A stretch of DNA of 40,780 nucleotides from Nitrospirota bacterium. GTDB lineage: Bacteria > Nitrospirota_A > Leptospirillia > Leptospirillales > Leptospirillaceae. The stretch spans positions 1 through 40,780 of the forward strand of contig JAKBTR010000076.1 in assembly GCA_021844275.1 (NCBI GenBank). The letters run 5' to 3'. The notes beneath the pieces are model-generated. The model worked only from the letters and a program-made list of their open reading frames with translations. It was not told the origin of the DNA and ran no database searches. This document shows, piece after piece, positions 7,090-16,595 of this stretch. Within the stretch, counting starts at the first letter, position 1. Every line of letters starts with the position of its first letter. The position numbers and the translations under genes are program-made.

Positions 7090-9126
7090 ATGACACCGTC
7101 AATCGATGATCGCGCGATCAACACTCTTCGCATGCTGGCCCTGGATGCCGTCCAGAAGGCCAACTCGGGCCATCCGGGGACACCCATGGGATTTGCTTCT
7201 CCCGCTTACGTTCTCTGGTCCGAATTCCTTCGTTTCAACCCGAAGGATCCCGCCTGGCCGAACAGGGACCGGTTCGTCCTGTCTGCCGGTCATGCTTCCA
7301 TGCTTCTCTATGGTTTTCTTCACCTCTTCGGATACGGGCTCGAGCTTGATGACCTTCGCAATTTCCGCCAATGGGGAAGTCGTACTCCCGGACATCCGGA
7401 GTATGGGCACACTGTCGGAGTGGAGACGACAACGGGGCCGCTGGGGCAAGGGTTTGCAAATGCTGTTGGAATGGCCATGGCTCTGCGTTATGCCGGTGGT
7501 CACTTCAATCGTCCGGGTTTCCCCATTCTCGACCCGAGAGTCTTTGTCGTGGCCGGTGACGGCGACATGATGGAGGGAATTTCAAACGAAGCGGCATCTC
7601 TGGCGGGTCACCAGGGCCTTTCCAACCTGATCTGCCTGTACGACGACAATCATATCTCCATCGACGGCTCCACCAGCCTGGCCTTCACCGAAACGGTCGG
7701 GGACCGTTTTCTGGCCTTGAACTGGTCCGTCCGCTACGTCGAGGACGGAAACGACCGGGAGGAAGTGCGGGCGGCTCTCGCCTGGGCCACGGACCCTGAA
7801 CTTCAGATGGAGGGTGAACCGGGGACTCCGAAAATGATCGTCGTGAGGACACACATCGGGTTCGGCAGTCCCAAATATCAGGACACGGCGCACGCGCACG
7901 GAAGTGCCCTGGGGGCTGAAGAAGTCCTGAACACCAAGCGGAACCTGGGATGGCCCGAAGAGCCGGACTTTTTCGTTCCTGCGGATGTCCGGACCCATTT
8001 CGAAGGGCTCGCCCGGGAAAAAGCCAGGGCACAAACGATCTGGCAGGATATCCTCAAGAAATACGGAGAGGCTCATCCGGATCTCCTGGCTCTTTGGCAG
8101 AAATGGATGTCTGGAGAAGCTCTGGCCGGACCGGTCCTCGAAAAGTACCCACCGTATCCGGCCGATCCGAAGGGTCTGGCGACCCGGCAGGCATTCGGAG
8201 AAGCCCTCCAGACGGCTTCGAAGGAGCTTCCAGGCCTGTGGGGGGGATCGGCCGATCTGGCTCCTTCCAACAACACCCTGATCAAGGGCGAAGTGGACTG
8301 CCAGAAAGGAACGCCTCAGGGGAAGAATCTCCACTTCGGCGTCCGGGAGCACGCGATGGCCGGGGTCCTGAACGGGATGGCCCTGACCGGCATGGTTCGA
8401 CCTTATGGTGGAACTTTTCTGGTGTTTTCGGATTATATGCGGGGATCCATGCGGCTGGCTGCGCTCATGCACCAGCCGGTCCTTTTCGTCCTGACGCACG
8501 ACAGCATTGGCTTGGGGGAGGACGGCCCCACGCACCAGCCGGTCGAACATCTTCCCGGTCTGAGGGCGATCCCGGGGATGACCGTCTACCGTCCGGGAGA
8601 TGCGAACGAGACCGTTCAGGCTCTTTCCGTCATCCTGGCGGAACGGACCGGCCCATCCTGTCTGGTTCTGACACGACAGAAGGTTCCGACCTTGCCGCTT
8701 TCCGCGGATATCGTCCGCAAGGGGGTTGAAACAGGTGCTTATGTCGTTCGGGACACCGGGGAAAACCCTCGTCTGGTCCTGCTGGCTTCCGGATCCGAAC
8801 TGGGGCTCTTGTGGGAGGTCCAGGAACGTCTCCTGTCGCGCAACATTCCGGTCCGTCTCGTCTCGGTACCTTCGACGAACCGCCTGAATCGCCAGCCCCG
8901 GGAGGTGCGGGACCGGATTCTCTTGCCCGGCCTGTCCCGGGTCCTGGTGGAAGCGGCTCATCCGATGGGATGGTATCCATATGCCCGACCGGAAGATCTT
9001 GTCATCGGGATGGAAACCTTTGGCGCCAGCGCTCCTGCCGAACGCCTGATGGAGGCCTTCGGTTTCACTCCGGAAGCCGTTCTGGCCCGAATTGGTGAAC
9101 GCTGGCCGGGAGAGTCTTTCCGCTGA
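7090..9126 (+). CDS. tkt: Transketolase
   Basis: Thiamine-diphosphate enzyme moving two-carbon ketol units between sugar phosphates in the non-oxidative pentose phosphate pathway. At 678 aa it has the standard full length. Visible are the N-terminal NSGHPGTPMG, TTGPLGQGFANAVGMA, the ThDP/metal motif GDGDMMEGISNEAASLAGH, the pyrimidine-domain THDSIGLGEDGPTHQPVEHL stretch, and the C-terminal transketolase domain. AAGGAG precedes the ATG at 7090. The gene follows pgl by 31 bases and precedes the fused tal/pgi by 53, so co-transcription is likely. Confidence 0.95.
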   Translation: MTPSIDDRAINTLRMLALDAVQKANSGHPGTPMGFASPAYVLWSEFLRFNPKDPAWPNRDRFVLSAGHASMLLYGFLHLFGYGLELDDLRNFRQWGSRTPGHPEYGHTVGVETTTGPLGQGFANAVGMAMALRYAGGHFNRPGFPILDPRVFVVAGDGDMMEGISNEAASLAGHQGLSNLICLYDDNHISIDGSTSLAFTETVGDRFLALNWSVRYVEDGNDREEVRAALAWATDPELQMEGEPGTPKMIVVRTHIGFGSPKYQDTAHAHGSALGAEEVLNTKRNLGWPEEPDFFVPADVRTHFEGLAREKARAQTIWQDILKKYGEAHPDLLALWQKWMSGEALAGPVLEKYPPYPADPKGLATRQAFGEALQTASKELPGLWGGSADLAPSNNTLIKGEVDCQKGTPQGKNLHFGVREHAMAGVLNGMALTGMVRPYGGTFLVFSDYMRGSMRLAALMHQPVLFVLTHDSIGLGEDGPTHQPVEHLPGLRAIPGMTVYRPGDANETVQALSVILAERTGPSCLVLTRQKVPTLPLSADIVRKGVETGAYVVRDTGENPRLVLLASGSELGLLWEVQERLLSRNIPVRLVSVPSTNRLNRQPREVRDRILLPGLSRVLVEAAHPMGWYPYARPEDLVIGMETFGASAPAERLMEAFGFTPEAVLARIGERWPGESFR

Positions 9127-9179
9127 GTTTTTTCCGGCAGGGAGCGAGTCCACATTCATTATTATAAGGAGATACGACA

Positions 9180-12101
9180 ATGTCCTCCCCTTCCAGGTCG
9201 GCAGGGGCCGACACCCCGTCCCGCGTCAGGGAACTGGCCACGCTGGGACAAAGTATCTGGCTGGACAGCATCAGCCGGGACCTGATGGATTCCGGCAAGC
9301 TCGATCATCTGATTCACATTGTCGGGATCCGGGGAATGACCTCGAACCCCACCATTTTCGAAAAAGCCATCAACGGGAGTGCCTCCTACGACGGAGAGAT
9401 TGCTTTTCTTTCCAGACGGGGTTACAACGCGCAGCAAATCCTCCGCGTTCTGATGGTGCGTGACATCCGGCGGGCGTGTGACTTTTTCCGGCCTGTTCAC
9501 CAGGAAACCGGCGGCACAGACGGATTCGTCTCCATTGAAGTGAACCCTCTCCTGGCCCACAAGACGGAAGAGACCATCGCCGAGGCCCGGCTTCTCTACC
9601 GGTTGGTGGACCGTCCGAACCTGATGGTCAAGGTGCCGGGGACACCCGAAGGGATGCCGGCCATCGAGGCACTGACGGCGATTGGAATGTCCATCAACGT
9701 CACGCTTCTGTTCTCGCCCCGCGCTTATCAGGAAGCCGCGGAAGCCTATATTCGCGGACTGGAAGCCTTCGTGGCCGGGGGAGGGAATCCGTCTCGCGTC
9801 CACAGTGTGGCCAGTGTTTTCGTGAGCCGCATCGATACGTTGGTGGACAAAAAGATTCAGGGCCTTCAGGCGCAGGGCGGAGATGTCCAGAAATCCGCCG
9901 AAGCTCTTCTGGGACGCGCCGGTATCGAAAACAGCCGGATTATTTACGGGATTTTCCAGGATCTGTTTCATTCCAGCCGTTTCTCCGAAATGCTGGGGAA
10001 GGGAGGGCATGTCCAGCGACCTCTCTGGGCTTCGACCGGGACGAAGAATCCGGCCTATTCCGACGTACTTTACATCGACTCCCTGATCGCTCCGGAAACC
10101 GTCAACACGGTGCCGGAATCCACGCTGAACTTCTACCTTGATCACGGTTCGACCCAGGTGGCCATCGATCCGTCCCCACAATCCTCTGCCCCTGATCCCC
10201 GCGAGACGTTCCGGAGACTGGAAGCCCTTGGCATCCGGATGGACGACGTGTTCGGACAGCTTGTGACAGAAGGAGTGAAAGCCTTCGACCAGTCTTTCGT
10301 AACCCTGACGGGGGTGCTGGAAGAAAAAGCCCGTTCTCTGACGGGAACTCCAGACAAGTCGTTTGCCGTTACCTTCGGGGAAGGGAAGCTTGAAGCGGGA
10401 ACCGCGGATCGGAAGACCGCGTGGCAGCGGGAAAGACTCTTCGAACGACTTCTGGAAGAGGACGGCTCCCTGTATCCGGGAGATCCCCGTTCGAACGCAA
10501 AAGCCATGGGATTTCTGTCCGATGCCGAACGACTTCTGAAAAGACGGGAAGAGTTCCTGTCGATAGCGGAAGAGATCCGCACGAAGGAAGTTCGGACCGT
10601 TCTCTGGCTGGGTATGGGAGGATCGATTCTTTCGAGCTTCGCCCTCTCGGAATCCTTTCCGGATGCCAGGGTCCGGCTCCTGGGAGCGGACACCACGGAT
10701 CCGGAAACTCTCGTGCGCCTTGCGGAAGATGCCGGTCTCGGCGGTGAAGGAGGGCCTCCGCCTTCCTTGCGAATCGTCGTGGCTTCCCAGTCCGGCTCCA
10801 CGCTGGAAGTTTCAAGCCTTTACGCCTATGTCCGCGCCCTTTTGGAAAAGAAGGGGGTTTCCGGACCGGGAAAGTATTTCTGGGCTTTGACCGATCCGGG
10901 ATCCCCCCTGGACACGCTTGCTGCTTCGGAAAAGTTTGGTCGGATCATCCATGGGACTCCGGGCATTCCGGGACGTTTTTCGGCTCTATCCGTCCCGGTG
11001 TTTCTTGCCGCTTCCGTCCTGACGGGGGCCAAGGGCCTGGAACTGGCCTTCAATGCCAGTCGCTCCGCGCTTTCCGATCTTGAGAAAGCCGGTTACGACG
11101 GACGGGGCGTGCAATTGGGGACGCTTCTGGCAGCGGCCGGTCGCTCGGGACGAGACAAGGTTCTTCTGTCCGGTCCTCCGATGCTTTGCGGCTGGTTCGA
11201 GCAGCTTTTGGCCGAAGGAACCGGCAAGGCCGGCACCGGTTGGGTCCCGGCGGGACATGGAAACGCGGATGTCCGTGAAAGTGGAGAAAAAACGTTCGAC
11301 CGTCTTTTTGTCGAGATCGGGTTCCCGGAGTCTCCGGACATGGAGGCTCTGTCCCGGATCTCCCATTTCGAATCGACCGGAGAGTCTTGTTTTTCCATGA
11401 CGGTGAAATCGCCGGAGGACATTTATTCCTTTTTCCTCGATGCCATGATGGGGGTCGCGATGGCGGCTTACGATCGGGGCGTCAATCCTTTTGAGGCTCC
11501 GGACGTGGGCCTTTCGAAGGAAAAGACCCGGGAGATCCTGGAGAGATTCTCCCTTGTGGGGGGCCGGGTCTGGGAAGAACCGCTTCCGAAGACATTCCGG
11601 AAACCTGTTTTCGAGAAAGAGGACATCGCCCTTTTTGCCGAAGGGTTCTCTCCCTCAAAAGGGGGGTCGGGCGATGTATCCGATGCCGTTTCCCTTCTCC
11701 TGGAGGGTCTTCTTCAGGCCCGGAAAAAATCTCCCTATCTGGTGTTGCAGTCCTGGCTTCCGGTTTATGGAAGCTTCGAAGACCGTCTTATGGATTGGGG
11801 AAAAGTGCTGTCCCGAAAATTCTCTCTTCCGGTGATGGTCGTCCGGGGACCGGCCTTTTTGCATATGGTCGGGCAGGTGTTCAAGGGAGGGCCGGATGAA
11901 GGACTCTTTCTGCAGCTGTCGGCAAAGGACATGACGGACTTGCCGATCCCGGGGAAACCCTACGGGTTTGCGACGCTGTTCCGCTCACAACAGCTTGGGG
12001 ACTTTCTGGCCATGGCCCAGCTGGGCCGGCCCGTGGGGGAAATCCGGTTTGCGGGTCGCCCCGAAGCGGAACGGTTTCTCGATGGGGTTTTGAAGAAGTA
12101 G
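9180..12101 (+). CDS. tal-pgi: Bifunctional transaldolase / glucose-6-phosphate isomerase
   Basis: At 973 aa this is a fusion of two enzymes. Residues about 15-375 form a transaldolase with TSNPTIFEKAI, the Schiff-base lysine in LMVKVPGTPEG (K151), NVTLLFS and WASTGTKNP. After a linker, residues about 400-973 form a phosphoglucose isomerase domain with MGGSILSSFALSE, VVASQSGSTLEVSSLYAYV and C-terminal FATLFRSQQLGDFLAMAQLGRPVGEIRF. Such tal-pgi fusions are known in several autotrophs. AAGGAG lies 9 bases before the ATG. The fusion joins the exit of the non-oxidative branch (fructose-6-phosphate) to glucose-6-phosphate, closing the oxidative cycle with Zwf. Confidence 0.93.
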   Translation: MSSPSRSAGADTPSRVRELATLGQSIWLDSISRDLMDSGKLDHLIHIVGIRGMTSNPTIFEKAINGSASYDGEIAFLSRRGYNAQQILRVLMVRDIRRACDFFRPVHQETGGTDGFVSIEVNPLLAHKTEETIAEARLLYRLVDRPNLMVKVPGTPEGMPAIEALTAIGMSINVTLLFSPRAYQEAAEAYIRGLEAFVAGGGNPSRVHSVASVFVSRIDTLVDKKIQGLQAQGGDVQKSAEALLGRAGIENSRIIYGIFQDLFHSSRFSEMLGKGGHVQRPLWASTGTKNPAYSDVLYIDSLIAPETVNTVPESTLNFYLDHGSTQVAIDPSPQSSAPDPRETFRRLEALGIRMDDVFGQLVTEGVKAFDQSFVTLTGVLEEKARSLTGTPDKSFAVTFGEGKLEAGTADRKTAWQRERLFERLLEEDGSLYPGDPRSNAKAMGFLSDAERLLKRREEFLSIAEEIRTKEVRTVLWLGMGGSILSSFALSESFPDARVRLLGADTTDPETLVRLAEDAGLGGEGGPPPSLRIVVASQSGSTLEVSSLYAYVRALLEKKGVSGPGKYFWALTDPGSPLDTLAASEKFGRIIHGTPGIPGRFSALSVPVFLAASVLTGAKGLELAFNASRSALSDLEKAGYDGRGVQLGTLLAAAGRSGRDKVLLSGPPMLCGWFEQLLAEGTGKAGTGWVPAGHGNADVRESGEKTFDRLFVEIGFPESPDMEALSRISHFESTGESCFSMTVKSPEDIYSFFLDAMMGVAMAAYDRGVNPFEAPDVGLSKEKTREILERFSLVGGRVWEEPLPKTFRKPVFEKEDIALFAEGFSPSKGGSGDVSDAVSLLLEGLLQARKKSPYLVLQSWLPVYGSFEDRLMDWGKVLSRKFSLPVMVVRGPAFLHMVGQVFKGGPDEGLFLQLSAKDMTDLPIPGKPYGFATLFRSQQLGDFLAMAQLGRPVGEIRFAGRPEAERFLDGVLKK

Positions 12102-12174
12102 AGCATCGGGACAGGGATGAAAAACGTTTTTTGACATGTAGGACGGAGCCGGACGCGAGGGAGAGGAGAAGGGC

Positions 12175-13092
12175 GTGTTGATCGGAATGATCGGGCTTGG
12201 CCGGTCGGGCGCAGGTCTTGTTCGTCGTCTTCTCGAAAAGGGACACCAGGTGGCCGGATACGATCCGGTCGCCCATGTCCGCCAGGATCTTGCGAAGGCC
12301 GGCATGGTGCCGGCGGAAAACCTTCCGGCGCTGATAGGTCTTCTTCGTTCTCCAAAGGGAAACGAGACGGTCCGGATTTGGCTTTCGATCCCTTCCGGGC
12401 CACCGGTTGACGACAGTCTTCGTCAGGTGCTCCCTCTTCTCTCCAGGGGGGACATGATCGTCGATACCGGAATCTCCCGTTTCAGTGATACCCTTCGGCG
12501 CGCAAAGATTCTCGCACAGACGGGGGCTTTCCTTCTTGACGCAGGCATCACGACGTGGGAAGGAAAAGTCTGTTCGTTGGTGGTGGGCGGTGAAAAAGAG
12601 TGCATCGACGATCTCGGGCCCGTGTTCGACTCTCTGGCTCCGGGGGGAGGTTATCTTCATACGGGACCCGTCGGATCCGGCCATTTCGTGAAAATGGTCA
12701 GTCGGGGGATCGAATCTGCTTTTCTCCAGGCCATGGGGGAGGGATTCGAGATCTTGAGACAAGGGCCTTTCGATCTCGACTTGGGTGCTGTGGCCCGCAT
12801 CTGGTCGGGAGGGACTGTTGCGGGCTCCCGATGGCTGGAAATCCTGTCCGGTGTTTTCGGGGAGGATCCCTCTCTCTCATCCCATCGGGGGTATTCGGAT
12901 GACCAGGAAGAAGTGCGGTGGACGGCAGAAACGGCCATCGAATGCGGGGTGTTTTCTCCGCTTTTGACGCTGGCGCTGATGGAGGGGCGGGCCTCTCGGC
13001 AGGGGGAGATTTTTTCACACAAACTGGTCGCAGCACTCCGGAATGCGTCCGGCGGTCATCGCGTTATGTCCGAACCCGGTTCTCCGGCCTGA
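12175..13092 (+). CDS. 6-phosphogluconate-dehydrogenase-like protein, divergent active site
   Basis: The 305-residue product matches the short 6PGDH (Gnd/YqeC-like) class in length, N-terminal nucleotide fold (IGMIGLGRSGAGLVRRL) and context between tal-pgi and zwf. Expected role: NAD(P)-dependent oxidative decarboxylation of 6-phosphogluconate to ribulose-5-phosphate. Several family motifs are altered. The DGGNS loop reads DTGIS, the GTSGG loop reads GITTW, and after the retained catalytic lysine in HFVKMV the usual HNGIEY is SRGIES. GEIFSHKLVAALRNASGGH is intact near the end. The start is GTG 12175 or TTG 12178 after GAGAGGAG. It could be a divergent active enzyme, have another substrate, or be impaired. 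Confidence 0.75.
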   Translation: MLIGMIGLGRSGAGLVRRLLEKGHQVAGYDPVAHVRQDLAKAGMVPAENLPALIGLLRSPKGNETVRIWLSIPSGPPVDDSLRQVLPLLSRGDMIVDTGISRFSDTLRRAKILAQTGAFLLDAGITTWEGKVCSLVVGGEKECIDDLGPVFDSLAPGGGYLHTGPVGSGHFVKMVSRGIESAFLQAMGEGFEILRQGPFDLDLGAVARIWSGGTVAGSRWLEILSGVFGEDPSLSSHRGYSDDQEEVRWTAETAIECGVFSPLLTLALMEGRASRQGEIFSHKLVAALRNASGGHRVMSEPGSPA

Positions 13093-13149
13093 ACATCCTG
13101 TCCGCACATTTCTCTTCCCGGGCCGGTGGCCAAAAGGATAACCGGCTTC

Positions 13150-13296
13150 ATGCTGACCGGCAACCGCTTTCGCGCGTATCCCACGGCTGTCCAGGAACAG
13201 ATCCTTCTCCAATCGCAAAGGCCCGAATGCCTTCGCGTATCCTCAGAGAAAGAGGAGCTTTCGCTCGTGAGAGCGGAAATCTCCGCTACAGCGTGA
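13150..13296 (+). pseudogene. Remnant of an IS605-type tnpB (start fused to short tail)
   Basis: A 49-codon frame from ATG 13150 to TGA 13294-13296 starts MLTGNRFRAYPTAVQEQIL, which closely matches the usual N-terminus of TnpB/OrfB of IS200/IS605 elements. After about 21 codons the typical sequence stops and a short unrelated-looking tail follows, so most of the gene is missing. The flanks have hairpins: GCCGGT/ACCGGC at 13122-13146 upstream, and TTTCGCTC-GTGA-GAGCGGAA at 13259-13278 near the 3' end, placed as left- and right-end hairpins of such elements would be. It fills the 257-base gap between the gnd-like gene and zwf. Decay product or internally deleted mini-element. Confidence 0.6.
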
Positions 13297-13349
13297 GCTG
13301 AGTGGAGAGAAAGTTCATGCTGTCCATCCGCTAGAGGAGAGATCGAGAT

Positions 13350-14837
13350 ATGGATCTGAAGGTTGCACCGCCGCTGACACTCGTCATTTTTGGTGCGTCG
13401 GGGGATTTGACCCGTCGAAAACTCTTGCCGTCACTCTATGATCTCTGGGCCGACGGCCTGATGAACCCCGAGACAGAAATCGTGGGAGTGGCCCGTCGGG
13501 TCAAGAGTCATGGAGAGTTTCGCGAAGAGATTTCCGAAGGCATCCACTCCTACTCCCGGTCGGGCGGAAAGGACGAGGAAAAGTTTCATACATTTCTGTC
13601 ACGGGTTTTTTACCAGTCGGGTGACTTCGAAGATCCTTCGACCTACGATACCTTGCGGGCGGCATTGCGGGATGAGGGGCGGTTGGCCCGGACCAGGGGG
13701 AATGTCATTTTCTATCTGGCGACGCCTCCGAGTTATTTCATTCCCATCATCCGCCAGATCGGGGATCACGAACTGGCGGGAACCCCTGGCGGTGGACCGG
13801 AAGTCCTTCCATTTACAAGGATCGTTATCGAAAAACCGTTTGGTCGGGACCTCTCCAGCGCCCGGGAGCTGAACAGAGAGCTGCTGACGGTTTTTCAGGA
13901 AGAACAGGTCTATCGTATCGACCACTATCTCGGCAAGGAAACAGTTCAGAATATTCTTGTCTTTCGTCTTGCCAATCCGATCTTCGGAGAGCTCTGGAGC
14001 AATATCCATGTCTCCCGCGTGGAGATCCGCGTCATGGAAAGCCTGGGAATGGAAGGGCGGGGGGGATATTTCGAAGAGGCAGGCATACTTCGGGACATGA
14101 TCCAGAGCCATTTGCTGCAGCTTCTTTCCCTGACGGCCATGGAGCCGCCGGTAGCCTTCGAAGCCCAGGCGATCCGTGATGAGAAGGTCAAGGTTCTTCG
14201 TTCCCTGAAGCCATATTCCCGCGAGGAAATACCGGCGAACATTCTTCGGGGCCAATATGTCCAGGGTGTTTTCGAGGGGACACCCGTACCGGGGTACCGG
14301 GAAGAGGCGAAAGTTTCTCCGGGTTCCCGGGTCGAAACGTTTGCGGCCCTTCGTCTTGAAATCCAGAACTGGCGATGGGCCGGTGTTCCGTTTTATCTTG
14401 TCGCGGGAAAGCGGCTCAAGAAGAAATCCACCGAAGTCACCCTTTTTTTCAAGGCGCATCCTTTTGCTATTTTCCGTCTGGCTCAATGCGAAGACAACAT
14501 TCCGAATTCCCTGACGATCCGGATCCAGCCCAACGAAGGCGTGTCAATCCGCTTCGGACTCAAGAGGCCTTCATCGGGTCTGCATATCGATCCGGCCGAG
14601 ATGGATTTTTCTTATCAGGAAGTCTATCGGGACCACCCGCCCGACGCTTACGAACGGTTGCTGCACGACGCGATGGTCGGAGACTCGACCCTCTTTGCCC
14701 GCAACGATGAGGTGGAGCGGGCGTGGGCCTATATCACCCCTTTCCTTTCCGATCCTCCCACGGCTCGCGTTCCTGTTTTCTATGAAGCGGGCTCGGACGG
14801 GCCGGAAGAACTCTCCACCTTTTTGGGCAGGCCCTGA
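13350..14837 (+). CDS. zwf: Glucose-6-phosphate 1-dehydrogenase
   Basis: Oxidises glucose-6-phosphate to 6-phosphogluconolactone, making NAD(P)H; first step of the oxidative pentose phosphate pathway. The 495-residue product has full family length, the nucleotide-binding FGASGDLTRRKLLPSLY (residues 14-30), the FEKPFG-type motif as IEKPFGRDL, the active-site signature RIDHYLGKE (residues 189-197, His192) and the substrate region AGKRLKKK. The ATG follows GAGGAGAGATCGAGAT. It closes the sugar cluster that begins with glk. A mobile-element remnant lies directly upstream, so zwf may be transcribed by read-through or from a promoter in the remnant. Confidence 0.95.
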   Translation: MDLKVAPPLTLVIFGASGDLTRRKLLPSLYDLWADGLMNPETEIVGVARRVKSHGEFREEISEGIHSYSRSGGKDEEKFHTFLSRVFYQSGDFEDPSTYDTLRAALRDEGRLARTRGNVIFYLATPPSYFIPIIRQIGDHELAGTPGGGPEVLPFTRIVIEKPFGRDLSSARELNRELLTVFQEEQVYRIDHYLGKETVQNILVFRLANPIFGELWSNIHVSRVEIRVMESLGMEGRGGYFEEAGILRDMIQSHLLQLLSLTAMEPPVAFEAQAIRDEKVKVLRSLKPYSREEIPANILRGQYVQGVFEGTPVPGYREEAKVSPGSRVETFAALRLEIQNWRWAGVPFYLVAGKRLKKKSTEVTLFFKAHPFAIFRLAQCEDNIPNSLTIRIQPNEGVSIRFGLKRPSSGLHIDPAEMDFSYQEVYRDHPPDAYERLLHDAMVGDSTLFARNDEVERAWAYITPFLSDPPTARVPVFYEAGSDGPEELSTFLGRP

Positions 14838-14846
14838 TCCCGTACG

Positions 14847-16595
14847 ATGCGTGGAAGGAACCGGATTTTTCATTTAAGCGACCTTTTCCCCCGGAGCCGG
14901 ATCTGTTGCCCATGGATCGTGCTTTTTCTGTTCCTGGTTGTCTCCGGATGTGCCCATTTTTCAACGGGGTCCTCGGCGTCAGACATCTGGCGTTCGACGT
15001 CGAGGGAACCTGTCTGGATCCGGCATGATCTTCCACCCCAAAACGGGTTCGTCTATCTGAAATCCTCGGCGACTTCCAGGACAAGCCTCGCGGATGCCCG
15101 CAACAAAGCGAAGGGGGCCCTGGCCGACATGCTTGTCGGACGATTTCTTTCTATGGGTTTTCATTTTACGGATCGATCGCGGGAAAGCTACCGACAAAGG
15201 ATTCTGGAGTCGATTGCCCTCCAGGAAAAATCTTTGTCCGTGGTGGATTCCTGGGAAACGAAGACGTTGCCGGATCCGCGGAATCCTTTTCTGATCGAAC
15301 GTCATGCATGGATTCTCGTCCGGGCGGCTTCGGATTATGTGGAGTCTTTCCGCCAAAAGCTCGAAACGAGCGACCGGGAGCGTTTTGACCGGATTCGGAG
15401 AAGGCATCGGGAGATTTATCAGAGGCTGAGGGGAGACGACGGTACGAAGATTCTTCTGCTGCTTGCACGAAACCGGCGGGCTTTCCGCTCGATTCATGCA
15501 TTGAAGACCTTGTCTCCGGATGATCGGAAGCGTTTTGACCGATATCTGAAAAACGAATTTGTCCTCTGGGATCAGTTTATGGGATCTGCGACAGTCCGGT
15601 CGTTGGATTTCGGGAGACGTCCCCTGAGGATCTCTTCCCCCTTTGAAGGTCCGACGGTTTTTTCTCTGGACGCGGCCTTCAGGATGGCGGGGAGAGAGTA
15701 TCCTTTACAGAATTTTAAGCCTGTTATGTTTCTTCAACCGGTTCTTTCGCTTCTTCCCTTTCCGCCTCCTCCGATCCTGTGGAGAGGGACGGATGTATCC
15801 TCCAGTCCCTACAGGCTCCTTTCCCTTTATTGGTCGGCGGATCTTGGGTGGTACGACCGGTATAAGGAGAAAAACAGACTTGTATACCACTGCACCCCGA
15901 CATCTGCTTACGGGAAAAGCCTCTGCCAGGTCCGTCGATGGCCGCTTCCGGTAAAATCCGCGATCCTGAAGGTCGGACTTGAACCCCTGAAGAAGGACGG
16001 GGAAAGTCCCCTGAGAAAGTATGTTGCGGAGAAAGTCCATGGCCGTTTTCCCGTCTGGTTTCCGGGACCAAGGGGAAGTCACCCGCTGGAGGTTCAGGTC
16101 CTTCGGGATTCGGGCGAACCTTTGAATGGTGCCCGTGTTGAAGGGCAGATCCGGTTTGTACGCGATTTGGAGCGGGATTTGTCCAGTGATGGTTTTTGGG
16201 TCGTTCATTCCGACACCGGGCCAAAATCTCGTGGACCGGCTTTTCGGCATTCGCACCAGCGCTTTCGTCTGATACTCCATTGGAGTTTCCTGGGCGAGCG
16301 ATCGAAAAAACTGGGAGCCACTTCCCTTGTTATCCGTCAGATTGTCTGGAACGCTTCGGTGTCAAACTTCAGGGGGGAAACTCTTTGGGGGACCCGCGGA
16401 AAGGTTTCCGGAGCGGGTGTCGGGCCAACAGAAGCCATGAACGAAGCTCTGGCCGGTTTGCGGAAAACGGTGGCAAAGAAACTGTCCGCTCTCTTGTGGA
16501 GACGCCCGACCGAATTGCCGGACGATCGTTTCTCTGTCATGCGGATGTCTCTTTTGGACGGAAGGTCGTTTTGTGGAGAGGATGAGTCGCCTTGA
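14847..16595 (+). CDS. Large lipoprotein of unknown function (LPP20-like N-terminal region)
   Basis: The start lies 9 bases after the zwf stop. The 582-residue product has a lipoprotein signal with hydrophobic IVLFLFLVVSGC (lipid Cys near residue 35). Residues about 65-145 (SSATSRTSLADARNKAKGALADML, then a long helical stretch) resemble the LPP20 fold in which a short strand is followed by an Ala-rich helix. That pattern recurs near the C-terminus (GVGPTEAMNEALAGLRKTVAKKL). The middle is Arg/Phe/Trp-rich without a recognised motif. It overlaps the next gene by 4 bases. Likely a periplasm-facing membrane-anchored protein. Function unknown. Confidence 0.7.
   Translation: MRGRNRIFHLSDLFPRSRICCPWIVLFLFLVVSGCAHFSTGSSASDIWRSTSREPVWIRHDLPPQNGFVYLKSSATSRTSLADARNKAKGALADMLVGRFLSMGFHFTDRSRESYRQRILESIALQEKSLSVVDSWETKTLPDPRNPFLIERHAWILVRAASDYVESFRQKLETSDRERFDRIRRRHREIYQRLRGDDGTKILLLLARNRRAFRSIHALKTLSPDDRKRFDRYLKNEFVLWDQFMGSATVRSLDFGRRPLRISSPFEGPTVFSLDAAFRMAGREYPLQNFKPVMFLQPVLSLLPFPPPPILWRGTDVSSSPYRLLSLYWSADLGWYDRYKEKNRLVYHCTPTSAYGKSLCQVRRWPLPVKSAILKVGLEPLKKDGESPLRKYVAEKVHGRFPVWFPGPRGSHPLEVQVLRDSGEPLNGARVEGQIRFVRDLERDLSSDGFWVVHSDTGPKSRGPAFRHSHQRFRLILHWSFLGERSKKLGATSLVIRQIVWNASVSNFRGETLWGTRGKVSGAGVGPTEAMNEALAGLRKTVAKKLSALLWRRPTELPDDRFSVMRMSLLDGRSFCGEDESP

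Noticed and set aside
7582..9180. 532-codon minus-strand open frame antisense to transketolase
   Set aside because: It shadows a confidently identified gene and shows no family motif.
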